This document shows positions 38,620 to 52,641 of a stretch of 64,000 bases of DNA, piece by piece. Made by a program: the position numbers and the translations under genes. The notes under the pieces were generated by a model. That model ran no database searches. It was not told the origin of the DNA and worked only from the letters and a program-made list of their open reading frames with translations. This DNA comes from Tetrahymena elliotti 4EA. Taxonomy: Eukaryota > Ciliophora > Oligohymenophorea > Hymenostomatida > Tetrahymenidae. The stretch lies in assembly GCA_000231825.2 (NCBI GenBank), contig JH720305.1, positions 322,748-386,747 of the forward strand, read 5' to 3'. Position 1 is the stretch's first letter. The number at the start of each line of letters is the position of its first letter.

Positions 38620-41600
38620 ATGAGTGTTTTGTATTGGATGGATATACTTATTGATTTTAATAAGACTTAGAAAAGTTATCAAAAATTGGAATAATAAATT
38701 CTGATTTTAGCTGTATCTTATCAGATTTAATAATTAAATAATTATCCAGATTTTATAGCTGTTTAAGATACATTAAGGATACTATGAATTTTATTCTTAT
38801 GGGTAATATATTTTTTAAATTACTTAATTATTATCTCTACAAAAATTATTAAATATTAATATAAAAAATTTAATTCTACAAACAAAAAGAATGATTTAGA
38901 GCTAACCTGACTTCTAAGCTGACTCCCCTTAAATAAAAAGAAAGATAGAGCTGACTCAAAATGAATCTTACACTTTGCAGACTATTATACCTATAAACTC
39001 TAGCAGCCCTGATAAGGTTTTAAGATAGAAGATTTTTCAGCTTTCTGAAGGTAAATCTAGACCTAAATTCTAAGGATTAAGCTTTTAAAAATGTGAAAAT
39101 TTTGATGAAGAAGTGGTAGATCCAAACAAAATTGTGAGAAAATCTAATAACAGTATCCGCTTGAGACAAATTTTTAATGGAATTTTTTAGATTGTCATTA
39201 TAATTTTTAATTGCCTTTATACTAAAAATGGGTATTTATTTTGCAACTATTTTGGCTTTGCTTTAGCATTACTATCCTAGTGGGTTTTAATGGATATCCA
39301 CCTTGACAAATTAATCATAGAACTCATTAAGAAACTTTAGAAAAAAAGAATAACTTAATCTAAATCACCCAGAAAGAAATCAGCTCAAAAGAACTCTCCT
39401 AGAAAATCTACACAAAGAAAGGTGCCATCTAAAAATTCATCTTTAAATCATAGTAAAATATCAAATAATCTAAAAGCATAATAAGGTGTCCAAAAAGAGA
39501 TTGAATTAAACTAAATTTAAAATGTCAAGAGGGAGTCTTCATTAAATATACTAAATTTGAAGCTGGTTGAAGATAATTAACATATTTTAGATAATTCACT
39601 TAACAAGAATTAAAGTCATTCTCTTAACAAGCAAAACAATTAATCAGTTTAATAAAATATATCTTACTAGCATAAAAGAAGAACTACTTCAATCATGGGA
39701 ATTTCAGAGAACCAAACATTAAAATAAAGCGGAATATGTTCATAGCAACACACCCCAAAACATATGTAAGAAAATTCAAAGGGAGCATAAATTTTAACAA
39801 AATAAGATGTAAAAAATGAATAAATGAAAAAATACGAAATAAGAAGAGCACAAAACCTACATAGAAAATCAACAGCTCTTATAAATAATGATATTCTGAG
39901 TCCATTATAATAAAAACCTCTTCATATAAAATAACAAAGCAGCTAAGAATTTACTTTTCTAGGTGTAGAAAAGAATCAAGAACAAGAAAATAGCAACATA
40001 AACAACAACAACAGCAATAGATATGTTGAAAGATAAAAACCAATAAAAAGAAAAAGAGATTCTTTAAGTACAATGAATAAGTCATAAAGAAATAAAAAAA
40101 TAGCCAAACCACAAAAAAAGAATGAAGAATTAGAGATCATTAAAAAAGCAGGATGGTGTTTGCTATTTCGTTAATTTAATTATTAATGGGTTCAGTACAT
40201 AATAAATCTAATACCATTAATAGCCCTACAATAGAAAGACTAAAAAGTATTAAGAAACCTACTTCTATTATAACTGCTAAGAGGAATATTTATAATAGAT
40301 GCTTTGATTTCTTATTAGCAAGTGGAGTTAACTCATCAATATACTTAATACACAAGGAAGTTTTTGAATTTAAATCCCTTTAAATTTGTTACGCTTTACC
40401 TGGTTTTGCTAATTATTTTATCTTCATTCATATACTATGTTATTGAAGATCTTACCACTTTATGGGACAGTATTTGGAATATTATTGTCAGTATAACAAC
40501 TATTGGTTATGGTGATATTGTTCCTTAAACTCAAGCTGGAAGATTTTTGATAATTATAGTAGCAAATATCTCAGTTATTTTCTTATCTTTCATAACTTCT
40601 TTCATACAGAATATGTAGGAATTCTAAATGGACTAGCAAGAATCTTTTGATAAGATACTAAGTGAATTGAAAGAGAAAAAAATTAGAAAGAGAAGTATTT
40701 TAGTCATTAAATATTATTTTAAATACCATCTTCCCAGTTGCGAAGAAATAATTACCAAGCTAAAAAACAAAAAACAGCTTGATCAAGTTAAAATAAATAA
40801 CTTTTAAGAATAAAATGACTAATTAACATTGAATTTAGCTCTTGAAAAAGTATTAGATACAATTGAAAGAAAAGGCTCAGAAAACTAAAATAAAGATGAG
40901 TAAGCAGACAATATAAAAAATAAATAAGAATAAAATTTAATTTAATATAAAAACGAAGAACAAAACAAGAACATAAATGAGAACTGTTGTGTTATATAAA
41001 TCCAATAAGACTAAAACAATATTAACAATTAATAAAACAACAAAGAATTAAAAAAGAAGAACAAAGAATAACAACAGCTTAAAGAGTAAAAATAGAAATT
41101 TATGATAAAAATAAGAAAATATTTGTTTGAAAAAAAGAAACAAGAGCATTAATTTTTAAACAAAGCAAAACAAAAATTCATTGAAATTTACAAACAATTG
41201 AAAAATTCAGATATCAATTTTTATGACTTTGATAATAAAATATTAATAAAAGCAAACATTAATCAAATGACTTAACGAAAATCCATCCTTAGTGAATATT
41301 CACCTCCAATAACTGAGAATATTATAAGAGAGTATAATAATTTTGGTTGTTTGAATTTTTACTCATTTTAAAATTAAGAAGAATAGAATAAAATCTAAAA
41401 AAATTTTGTTGAATAAGTAAAAGCTTTTGAGAATTTAAATAAATAAATTTTATAGAATATTTAAGAAATCTTGGACCATCATTAAAATATTGCACAACAA
41501 AATGAAGAATGTAATAAAAGTTTAGAAATATCTTCTAATAATTGTAGATAGAATAATAAAATTCTTAACTAAAATAATTCCTTTATAGTCGAAACACCAA

Positions 41601-42691
41601 AGCAAATACCAATAAACATTCCCTCTAATTTCAAAACTATGACTTTCCAAGCAGGTACTAATGCCAGTATTAATACTTGTGAGACTCCAGTTAATAATAC
41701 CAGAAGAGCCCCTTAACCTTTTAACTCAAAGTTATGTATTGAAGATGACTCATCTAATAATTTATCAAGATTGTAAATCTGTAAAGGCGATGCCGATAAT
41801 AACACATTAGAGAGTAGCGATTAAATCAATAATTTAATTATTTTTAATCAAAGCTCTGAATAAGTTCAAAGCAGTATAAATGTAACAACAATATAAAACT
41901 AAATTTACAAATTTAGTAGCTGTTCTGATATTGAAAGAGGTTCAATTACACCTACATAAGCAAAACAAAACAGAAACTTTAATGAAGAACTTGATGAATA
42001 AAAAACATAAAACAAAATGCTAAACAATTAAAGAGATGCATTCAAAAAAAGAAAATAAGAAGAAGAAGATGATTACTCAGAAAATAAATCCTATTTCTCA
42101 AAGATTAATTAGAAAATGGTAAATATTTAAACTGAAGCAGGTTTTTATTAATAAATTCTTAATAATTAGGAAAAATAATAAGAATAATAATTCAAATAGA
42201 ATAATTCTTGTTGTTAAGATTCAGAGTTTAATTAAATGTAGAATCTCGATAGCAGTGATATTTTTGGAAATAGCCTGAACATTTAAAATTAAATCAGTGC
42301 CCCTCCATCATCTCTACCATTAGCAAAGTTCATAAAGAGAGACTAAGAATAGAACTAATTAGGTTCAGAAGATTGTGATGTAGCTTTTGAAGAAGAGGAA
42401 TAGTAATCAAATAAAACAGAAGCTCATAGTTAAAATAAAAAAATAGATAGCAGTAAGAAAAAATGGAATCATAACAGTATCATACCAGGTTTTACTGATA
42501 ATTATCTGAAAAGTAATCCTAAGTTTTTATAAGACGTTAACTTTTCTAATGAAAATAAAATGCCAAAAATTACTAAAATCAGATAATTCAGCTTAGATAT
42601 ACCAAGCTTTTAACAAGGAGAAAATATTTTCCTATTCAACAATAGCCAGTAAAATTAAGCAGAAGAAAACTTTTAATCAGAAGAAATTTGA
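38620..42691 (+). CDS. Single-pore potassium channel, possibly SK-like
   Basis: The selectivity filter TTIGYGDIVP is at about 40494-40530, preceded by a span (KFVTLYLVLLIILSSFIYY) and followed by the inner helix (FLIIIVANISVIFLSF). Exons: 38620-38712, then a short exon from 38750 or 38759 to 38802, then 38890-42691 (TGA 42689-42691); phases agree, about 1,310 residues. Upstream hydrophobic segments are near 39170-39290 (two, LRQIFNGIFQIVIIIFNC and FCNYFGFALALLSQWVL) and 40150-40330. Between these pairs is a polar insert of about 280 residues. After the inner helix come charged stretches (RKRSILVIKYYFKYHLPS) in the place where SK channels bind calmodulin, then a very long Q/N/E-rich tail. No arginine-spaced S4 is obvious. 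SK-like membership is inference from filter, length of S6 and the following basic helix. The potassium-channel call is solid. Confidence 0.85.
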
Positions 42692-43509
42692 CTTCTTCAA
42701 TCTTAAATCAATTATTATATTTCACAACAAAAAATTTTATTTATTTTGCTAAAAACAAAACACATTTGTTTGTTGTTCAAATAAAATTCTTAAATAATTA
42801 TCAACAAAATATTTCTTCAGAAAAAAAGTTTGATTTTTTTGATGATTTAGAATAAATGTCTAAATAATCCCTGCAAACAACTAAATATTTCTTTTCAAAT
42901 TTAATTTATTCTTTAATTTAGCATCCTTGAATAAGGTTGAGGTGCAAGTGACAAGAATGAACTATCAAAAAAATTTTTATTGATCAAAATTTTAAAATGA
43001 TATTTTCTAATCCAATTCTATCTAATTTTAATGCTTTTTTGGTAAAAATAAATGGATTTCTCAAAAGAAGTTTTTAATATTTAGTAAAAATTGTATTAAC
43101 ATTTTATTAGTTTTTTTCAAATGATTAAAAATTAAGAATTGAGCCTTGCTCATAAAATGCTATTATAAGGTTTTTTAAAACAAGTTAATTTCTAAATTAA
43201 GTTGTAACTAAAAATAATTTTTAAATACAAAATACTAAATATTTTTATTAAAAAATTGTTTTAATAATATTATTAATGAAATAATTTAGATTTTAAAAGA
43301 AAATAAAGCTTTTTATTTTGATAAATAAATTTAAAATATTTTTCATTTGAAGGTTTTTGCTTGTGTAATAAATAGATACTATAATATTTTGTGCAAATAT
43401 TTATTGATTATTAATAATTGATCAATAGATCACAAATAGTTAATATCCTTTGTTAAAACTAGTTCAAGTTTGTCTTATTTTAATATTTCAATAGAAAGAT
43501 TGATATAAA
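42692..43509. other. A+T-rich intergenic spacer
   Basis: No sustained coding frame or known element between the potassium channel and the WD40 gene. Confidence 0.55.
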
Positions 43510-45381
43510 ATGGCCATGAAAAAAGGTATGAATGCTGAAAATGACTATTTTCACAAGGAAAATAAAGGTTGGGAGTCATTAGTTAGAACATTTTAAAATT
43601 CTGTCAATAGAAATATAATCTCATATTTAATGGTACTTTAACAAATCTTAACTCTATTTTAAGATTAAAGAAAACAACCTAAAATAAATTAATTTAAAAG
43701 TAAAAAAACAATTCTATTGATGAGTATTGCACTGTACAACAATATCATTAAAACATGATTTAAGATGTAAATATTGTTATATACTCTTTTTCAATGCTTT
43801 GTTATCAATATTTATATCATAATTATTAGAAAGAAAATGGGTTTAAATTGAGCTTTGATAAAGAGTAAAGTTTAATATGCAACTAAAGTCTTAAAGTTAA
43901 ATTAGAAAAGAAAACAAATGTTCTTTAGCCTCTTTGTCTGCTGGTATGAATTTAGATTGGTTGGGATATGATTGTAATTATTTTATGTTAATTAAAGTGG
44001 CTTAATAATGGAAAGAGTTTTGCAGTGGGATATACTAAGGCAAAGACAACAAACACGAGCAATCATTTGCTTAAGGGAGATATAAATATTATAAATTTTT
44101 ATAAGCCTCAATAGCGTTAAAGATTCTTTAAAGATGTAATTAAATTAAACTTGTTAGAATATGAAATACTACTATTACTTACTTTACATATCCTTAAGAA
44201 TTAATTTGAGTTATTATAAAGATATAAGGCTTAGGTAGTATGAAACTATTAAATAATGGTAAGCATATAGTTGTTGGAGATAAAGTGGGAGATATTTACT
44301 TTTTAGATTACATCTTAAATAATCTAAAGAATTAAATGGATGATAAAAAAGTTATGGAGGATAAATCAGATGAGTAGAAGCGTATTTCTACTAAAGTATA
44401 AGACTTAGTAGACATATCGTAATTATAATTATTTGCTTACTTATCATGAAAACATATAATTAAATTATAATAATAGTCCATCTCCAACTGATGCAAAATT
44501 AGCTGTTGCTGGAGGAAAGATAATAAGTATATTTGATATTCAAAAGGAGGAGGAAGAAATACAACTAGAAAGTATATTATTGATCATATAAAATATAATT
44601 CAACTCTATTAATTTCTTTAGATAAGACAAAAGAAATAACTTCATGTGAATGGAACCCTTAAAAAGCTTTAATTATTAGCACAGATGACTCAAAAGTTAG
44701 GTTATGGGATCCTAGAGATACATAAAATATAGCAGAATTGTATTTATTCTATTTATTGATTTAATTTAAGTAAATATAAAAAATAATTTAGGAGTGCTCA
44801 TAACTAGCCTGTAACAGTTGGAAAATGGCATCCAAATGGATATAACTTTTTAACAGGGTAATATTTAAATGTTCTTGAAACATAATGATAATAGTTTTTT
44901 TAATTAAAAGTGGTAAAGATAGGGCTATAAAGTTATTTGATATTAGAAATTTATCATAACCGGTCAATACATTTTGCAGTGATGGAGAAATTACTTGTTT
45001 GAAATGGCATCCTATTTAATCCCACATATTTGTTAGTGGTGATAATATTGGTAATGTTTTGCACTTCTAAACAGGGTAAATTTCATCTATTTAAAAAATA
45101 AGTATCTTAATTGTATATTTTTCCAATAGTGAATAAGGTCCCATAGACAAATAGTTTTCAGATGATAAAATTATTGATATTGATTATCATCCTTTAGGTA
45201 ATTGTTTCATTATTTAATAATATTTTATTAATATATATCTTTAATTAAAGGTAATATCATGTGCTTTGTAGATTAAAAGAAATAATTAAAAGTAAATTAT
45301 TTTTATTTTTATTTTATTTTAAAAATATTTTTTAAATGCAAAAAATAGTTCTATTCAAGAGATCCACCAAAAGAATATTGA
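43510..45381 (+). CDS. WDR33/Pfs2-like WD40 protein (mRNA 3'-end processing)
   Basis: WDR33 (yeast Pfs2) is the WD40 subunit of the cleavage and polyadenylation factor. The gene is cut by many small introns; joining GT...AG pairs in phase from about 44410 to the end gives SPSPTDAKLAVAGGKIISIFD, ITSCEWNPQKALIISTDDSK, VRLWDPRD, PVTVGKWHPNGYNFLTGG, KDRAIKLFDIRNLSQPVNTF, GEITCLKWHPIQSHIFVSGD, IIDIDYHPLGNIMCF and finally LKFYSRDPPKEY before TGA 45379-45381. The order of WD repeats, KLFDIRNL, and the closing KFY.R..P match WDR33/Pfs2 blade order as I know it. The 5' half (MAMKKGMNAENDYFH..., VNRNIISYL, and repeats WLNNGKSFAVGYTK and NNGKHIVVGDKVGDIYFLD) is plausible as the same protein, but I have not resolved all its introns. 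No long proline-rich C-terminus as in animal WDR33. Confidence 0.65.
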
Positions 45382-45964
45382 AAATAAAATAAATATTTAT
45401 TGAATATCATCATCATGATTCGTTTTAATAATTAAAATAAATAGTATTATAATTGTGTCTTATTTACATTTTTATAGTAATAAATTTCAAAAGAATAAGC
45501 AATCCAAATTTGTTAACTTCATTCAATATTCAATAAAAATTGTTTAGTAAAGTTTATGTCTAATGCATGCATGTAGAATTCTGTTTGATTTTTGTTAATA
45601 TTTTTGAATTTAAAAAGAATTTAACAAACCAACTATCTATCTAACAAACTAACAAATACTAAGGAAAACTCAATTGAATAAAAATCAAATACACATACAA
45701 AAAGATAATACAAGCAAGCAAACAAACAAACAAAAAATAAAAAGTAATTAAATAAACAGCCAATCAAAAAATATCTGAAATCAAAAGATAATTATAAATT
45801 AATTAATATTTTAGTAAATAGATTTCAAATATTACACACATATATAGCAAATAGCATTAGCTACTATATCTTAAGCAGTATACTATTTTAGCAAGCTTTA
45901 TCGGAAGTAGATAGATAATCGTGGTTTAGTGGATAATTATTGATACATATTAATAGATATAGAG
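45382..45964. other. A+T-rich intergenic spacer
   Basis: No gene seen. Short simple runs such as AACA/CAAA at about 45715-45735. Probably the promoter region of the CH-domain gene. Confidence 0.55.
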
Positions 45965-48900
45965 ATGAAACCTAATGTAAATTTAAATTGTTTTAAGCAT
46001 TTGATAATCATCATTATGTTGTTGATTTGGTTTAATAACTATTTCATTATAATTTTCAAAATTAAATTTTGAATTAGGAGTTTTAATGTGTTTTATGTAA
46101 AACAAAAGGTTGCAACATCATCTCAATAGCTTTTAAATTGGATAAAAAGCTTGAATGGATAAAACTGCAAATAAGTGTAATCGTTTTTAGATCTTAGAAG
46201 TGGTAAGTTATTGATTAATTAATTCATAAGATATCCATTGTTTTTATTTGAAAAAACAAAGAAAAACTAAACTTTGTTTGGCATGAAATTAAATATTTTT
46301 TTAATAAAGCACTTCTTAAATATGTTTTTGAGTTAGTTAAAAAATGGAAGTTATTCTTTAATTTGATGAATATTTATAATTATTTCATAGGTATAGTATT
46401 AGGAGAGATAGTCACTGAAATATATTAGTAGAGTCAAATACTTTAAGAATTAAATTATCATAATTTAGCTAATCCTAATAACTGCATAGCTAATTTGAAT
46501 AATATTATTTGTGAAATCAAATGTTAATGCAATAAAAATGGCGTGTAGTTTCCTACACATTTAATGGGGATCACTCCTGCTCATTTATATGAGGTTATTT
46601 CATATATTAATTTGATTTTTTATAAACAAACAACCAAACTTCAAATTTTTTCAAATAAAATTCTTAATATCTAAATTAATTTATTTATACAGGAATAAGA
46701 GTCGATCCAAACTTTTTGCGAATGGTTATTTTTACAGAAAAAGCTAATGCAAATGAGACTCAATGGAACTTTTTAAAATTAATAAAAAAATGGAATAAAA
46801 AGACCTCCAATGCCAAATCAACAATAGTAAAATAGAAAGTTTAACACTGAAGATGATGACTAAGTTTTAGAATAAAATCCTATTTTGATGACATTCCAAC
46901 CTTAGTAATAAATTGGATTCAGCAAGAATTCTATTGAATAATCTCACAATTCGAGCTAATAATCAAATTAAAAAGTATAATAAATTGATCAAGATGATAT
47001 CAACAATAGACATTTCTCTTCAAGAAGTAGCGAGCCTGAGTTATTTTATGCTTCTGATTTAAATTTTGTTCCTGAAAATAATCACTTTGAAAGTTTCAAT
47101 GATGAATAATTCAATAAATAAAGCACTTTTAAACAATCTTTAGAAAATAGCTACTAAGTTCTTCGTCCTTCTTCTCCTTATTAAACAGGTTCTTTCAAAT
47201 AAAAATAATAAAATGCATTTGCTGCTTAAAAAGTAGTTTAATTTGATTCAGATGCTTCATTTTAAAAACAAAATGAATCTGAATAATTTGTTGATCGTAA
47301 AAAAATGACAAATAATTATTTTCCTTTTTCATAGAACTCATCTGCTTAATCATCAGCTGTAAAAAACAAAGCAGAAAAGTTATCTTAACCTCTTTAATAA
47401 CAAGATTTAGCAAATTCTTTTGATTCATAGAAAAATGTAATGAAAGTAGCTCATTATTTGAATGACTCTAAGAACAACAAAGGTAATAACAATAGTATCA
47501 AAAGTAATTAACCGAATGATGAGAAGTTTAATAAGAATAGTATATCTATTCAAAGTAAGAAAGACTAGTAAGAAAACAATTAAAGACAATCAAATATTTA
47601 ATTACCTCCTCAGCCCAATTCATAAAAACCTGTAAAATCTATAAAACCAAATTAAAATCATCATTAACACTCTAGTTCTTTTAATGTTTAATCAAATTAA
47701 ACAATAAATACTAGTGTTTATAGCGCATAAAGTAACTCTGCATAAAAGACTCTCAATATAGAAACATTTGATAAAAGTAAAATATAAAGTTAAAAAAAAG
47801 AAGTTTAAAAAATTAGTGCAAACTTTTCAGTTAATTAATCTTCCGGCTATCTCAATAGTTCGTTTGGAACTTCATGCGCAATAATGAATTCTCAATCTAA
47901 AGAATAATTAAAGAGAGAAATTGAATAGCTTGATTTAAGTATTAAAGAAGAATAGAATTATTCTTTGGGGAATAATAAGTAAATAAATAAAGGTAAATAA
48001 TAATACGTTTCTTAATAGCAGCCTTAAGGAAATGCTAATTTCAATTAATAGAATTAAAATTATAATAAAAACATACCTAACTCAGCAAGTTCAAGACATT
48101 CTTACTAAAGCAATAAAAATTAGGAATCAACAACTACAAGGAATGAAAATAGTATTTAATAATAATAATTATCAAAGAATAGATCAAATCAAAGTCTTAT
48201 TGAACCTTCTCAGTACCCTACTCCACCTACTTAATAGCCATAAAATCACAAAAAGTAATAAGGGAGCTTAGGAGGTAACTAATATGTATCATAAACTAGT
48301 AATAATAGTAATGCTAATAGTAGGATGCGCTCTTATTCTCACTAATAATCTACCTCAAATAATAGTGAATCAGGTGCTAATTCAGAGATTTTTTCTTGCA
48401 ACAACAATAATGAACAGCAAGGCAGTCAATAAAACATTCCCAACAAAGAAAAAACAAAATAATTGTAAATATTTGAATGCAATGATTAATAAAAAGAAAG
48501 ATGCTTGAAGTGGTTATATGATATATGTTTAATTAAAAAAGACATTAAAGATATCAAAGATAAGCTCCCTAAAGTTTGTAAGAATGGCGTAATCTTTTTG
48601 GATATCATCAACCGTATTTAAGGAAAAGGAGATACTATAACTGGTATCAATAGAAATACAAAAAATATGTCATAAATCAGAGCTAATTTTACGAAGTTAT
48701 TTTATTATTTGAGAAAATTTGAGAAAATGAATCCTAGATACTTATTCAACTCTGAAGATTACCTAATGGAAGGAAACAGTGATGTATTCTGGGGGCTTCT
48801 TGATGATCTATGGCATCTTTTCCATAGTAAGTAATCACCCTATGATAAAAGATCTGAAGCTTATGCTCAAAAAAGTTAGAAACAAATACAATAAAAGGAA

Positions 48901-51900
48901 GGAGGGAGTCAGTAAGAAAAGCTAAATACCTAATCAGATAATTATAATTAAATGTTATTTAACAATAGTAATTAAAACCCAATAAAGAAATAAAATTAAT
49001 ATTTAAATGAAGATTAAACCAGTATATTCAATTAAAATAACAACCCTAGCAGTTGCAGTGCTAGAATAGTTAAAACTCTCCCTACTGATTCAGAACCTGG
49101 TTCTTTATTTAACAAAAAACTCAATGGAAATAACAATCCAAGATAAAATGAATTCCAAAACCCAGTTTTGAAGACTTAAGGCAGCTCAAAAAATCTTAAT
49201 ATAAACGGAGGTTTTAGTTAAAATTAATAAAGCATTTTCACACCAAAATATAAACAATAAAGAAATGGCAGTTAAAATAGTCCTATACCATCTCCAAAGA
49301 GCATTTAGAATATGAATTATGATAACTTAAGTTAAAAAGTTGTTTTAACAAGGTAAAACACAAGTAGTAATTTAAATTAATCATACACAAGCCAAAGAAA
49401 ATCCTTAACAAATCTTAATGCAAACAATTCCTCTTACAAGAAACTAAGCAACTACAAAGACATTCACACATAAAGATAAGCAAACGTAAATAATACATTA
49501 TTATTTTTATGATATTATTTCTAATTTATTTAATATAAAAACTGTTTTTATTTAAAATAGACTGTTCTTTAATTTAATACTCCTACTAGAAGATGCATGA
49601 GTAGAAGGACATCAAGAGATCTTTTAATTAATTAGTCATAAAGCCCTTCTGTTTCTAGACAAAGAATAAACACTGTTCATACATTTAATCACAATAGTGT
49701 GAATTATTCACATTAAAATAATTACAATAACTCTTTCTTGAAATTTAACAGCTAAAGCAAGCTGAATTAAAATAATAATTCTTTTCATAACGCATTTAGT
49801 CCATGCACAAATAGGACTCCATAGAAAGCAAATAGTGGCTTAGGATTTAATTAAAATACTCCAAAAGTAATTGCTATTACTCTAGAAATGGAAATTCAAA
49901 CTAACTAATTCTTAAATAAACTTGGTTTCAGCTAATATATTGTCAAGAAAGATAAGCATCTCTTTGAGGATCCTTTAAGAAATGGTACTCTCCTTTGCAA
50001 ATTAGTAGAAAAACTAAATTAAAGAGTAGAAAGGCATTTTACCAAACCTAGAAATATGGAGGAGTGTCGTTTTAATATAGAATCTGCTTTACAACCTTTA
50101 AGATCTGTTTAAGAACACATAAATATTCCTTTCTATTTACTGTTCAAGACAGAAGAAATATTGAAAGGTGAGCATGATGCTATTTGGGGCTTACTCTACA
50201 ATTTAATGAAAAATTAAGATAATATCAGGTAAGCCGATCCTCTTACTTAGGTAATTAGAAATGAAGTTTATCCTGCTAACAGTAATAATGAAATAAGTTC
50301 CAAATAGAATGAAAATAATGATGAATATAATAAATCTCTTTTTGGTGGAGCTGATTAAATTAGTCCTGTTTCAGCTAATAGAAAGAAAAATGAAGATGAT
50401 TTAAATTAATATAAAGGTGGGTAAATAGACATTTCATAAGATATCCACCTTCCATATTCAGCAGATCAAATTTACAAATTAGAAGCTAGTCTAATTAAAT
50501 GGATTAATTAAAAGTGTAGTAAACTGTTTACAAGTTTCTAACCAATATACAATTCTATAAGAAATGGAGTACTACTCTGTTCCTTAGTCTCTTCAATATT
50601 AAATAGAGTAATAGCTCCAAGCCACTAACAACCAGCTTCAGATCATAATTGCTTGGCTAATATACAAAAAGCTCTTGTGCCTTTAAGAAATTTGAAAAAT
50701 ATGGGTTAGAGATTTTTATGGAAAGACAATTTAATCTTATAACAAAATTAATCAGTTATACTAGGCTTACTGGAAGGTAATTAATTTCTTTTTAAATTAA
50801 ATTCTTTTTTCTTTTTAATTTTGAAAATGATATTAGATAAATAACAAAACAATAAATCAACCTTATTTATGTTCAATTTAATTCATTTTTTTAATATGAA
50901 AATATTAATTAGATCTGAGGAGATATAGTGATGGACTCCCTGCAAGAAAAGGAGACTAATATTTTGCAGAAGGACCTTATTTAGGCTTTTCCTTTAATAA
51001 GGAAAATCAATATCCAACTGCTCCTTCTAGTTAAACTGATAGAAATATAGTCAGTAACAATAATAGTTTTAGGAATAAAAGAAATGTAGGAGATTCAGTC
51101 ACATTCTGTGAAGATGCTTTAAATATCGGAGGAGATAAAATTCAACTAAGCAAAGAAAACAATAATACCTAATAAAATTTACTAAATAAATTAAATAACT
51201 AAAAACCATATAGCTTGTTTAAAGATAGCTTTGAAGAGAGCAATTTTTCCAATGATAGTTTTAATTAAAGAATCCCTCAAAATTAATTTATAAATAGAGC
51301 TTATCAACTCATTCAAGAAAATGCTTAAAATATACAAAGTAATAACTTAAATTCCTAAATAAGCTAAATAGTTCAAAAAGAACTCCAACCTCAATAAAGA
51401 CCAAAGGGGCTTCTTGATAATTTCTAATAAAAACAAAAGTAGATCCTTGAAGAACACAATAACACCTCTATGAATAACATACATTATCAATAGCAATAAT
51501 AATAGCAACAACAATAAAACCAATCTATTTTACACTAAAACATTACATTCAATAAATAGTCTTTACAATGTAATCATTTTAATTCTTTTTAAATTCTATT
51601 TCAGCTGAATTAATAAATATTTAATATTATAAAAAGAAGAGTCAGAGAACCAGTCTCCTACTACATTAAACATTTTGAACTGGCTTAATGAAATTGGTCT
51701 ATAAGACATTTCTAAGTAACTTGATTTAAATTCTCCAGTAGTGCAATCATTTAAAGATGGGTAAATATTCGATTTTGTTAATAAATGAATGATATTTTGA
51801 TAAAATTCTCTCTTTGAAAACACAACTTAATGGAATAAAATTTATATTGATATTAATAATTATTAATTAAAAAATAAAGGCTAATTATTTGCAAAATCAT

Positions 51901-52273
51901 AGAAAAGCTCGACCAAACAAGAATACCTGGCTTAATTAATAATCCTAAAACTTCAGCCAGCTGCTTAGTGAATATTAGAAAAGCTTTCTTTATTTTATAA
52001 AAGAAGACAGATTTTGATCCTAAGTTACTGCTAGATGAAACACTAGTTTATGAAGCAAAAAATCACTTTGTGATAGCTTTTTTGAACTAATTAAAACATG
52101 CATTTAAAAATTAGTACCTCTACTTAAAGAGACTAAAGTAATTTGTTAAATTGTTAGATTCAATAATTAAAGTTAATTGGAATTTTTTTTACTAAAAAAT
52201 AGGAAAAACGAGTAAATCAGAGACATTTCTATCACTTTAAACAAATGATAAAATGAAATATTTGAGTTTTTGA
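45965..52273 (+). CDS. Protein with five calponin-homology (CH) domains
   Basis: CH domains bind actin, microtubules or signalling partners. Proposed start MKPN at 45965-45976, intron 45977-46108, then an open chain to TGA 52271-52273; about 1,840 residues with introns at 46203-46390, about 46590-46692, 49486-49560, 50777-50912 and two near 51570-51640 and 51760-51890. CH-like regions: (1) about 5-130, QQLLNWIKSLNG...SFLDLRSGGIVLGEIV; (2) about 705-815, ERCLKWLYDICL...KNGVIFLDIINRI and VFWGLLDDLWHLF; (3) about 1145-1255, FLNKLGF...LRNGTLLCKLVEKLN and AIWGLLYNLMKN; (4) about 1340-1480, SLIKWINQKC...IRNGVLLCSLVSSIL; (5) about 1680-1800, ILNWLNEIGL...FKDGLIICKIIEKLD. Each shows the helix pair with the xNG(V/T)LLCxLV signature and a closing aromatic helix. 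Linkers are Q/N/S-rich and disordered. Neither the actin-binding tandem pair nor the EB1 tail is evident, so the binding partner is unknown. Confidence 0.8.
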
Positions 52274-52641
52274 GTTAAATAAAAAATAATTAATAATGTA
52301 TAAGTTTACTAACTATCTACCTACCTATTCTAACATATTATTTTAAATATTATTTATGATTTCATTCACTTTGTATTGTTTATAAATTCAAATAAGTTAT
52401 CATTTTAATTAAAATTTTTATTCTTTAAGTTTTTGAATGTAATTGCTTTTCAATGTTTTTATTAATTTTAATAGTGGGTTATTCATCTATGATTCATCCC
52501 TATTAATAAACAAAATCAAATAAATTTGAAGCTTTACAAAAAAAATTAATAAAGCCTTCTTTTTTACATCTGAAAAAAACATAAAAATTAATTTGATTAG
52601 AAAGGTAGAATTCTTAAATAAATATTTAATTTTATTGGAAA
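52274..52641. other. Short A+T-rich spacer
   Basis: About 370 bases between the CH-domain gene and the second channel gene. Nothing recognised. Confidence 0.6.

Noticed and set aside
43510..44460. WD40 region read as a pseudogene because of many in-frame stops
   Set aside because: The 3' half splices cleanly with short introns, and the 5' half shows similar signals, so intron interruption is the simpler reading.
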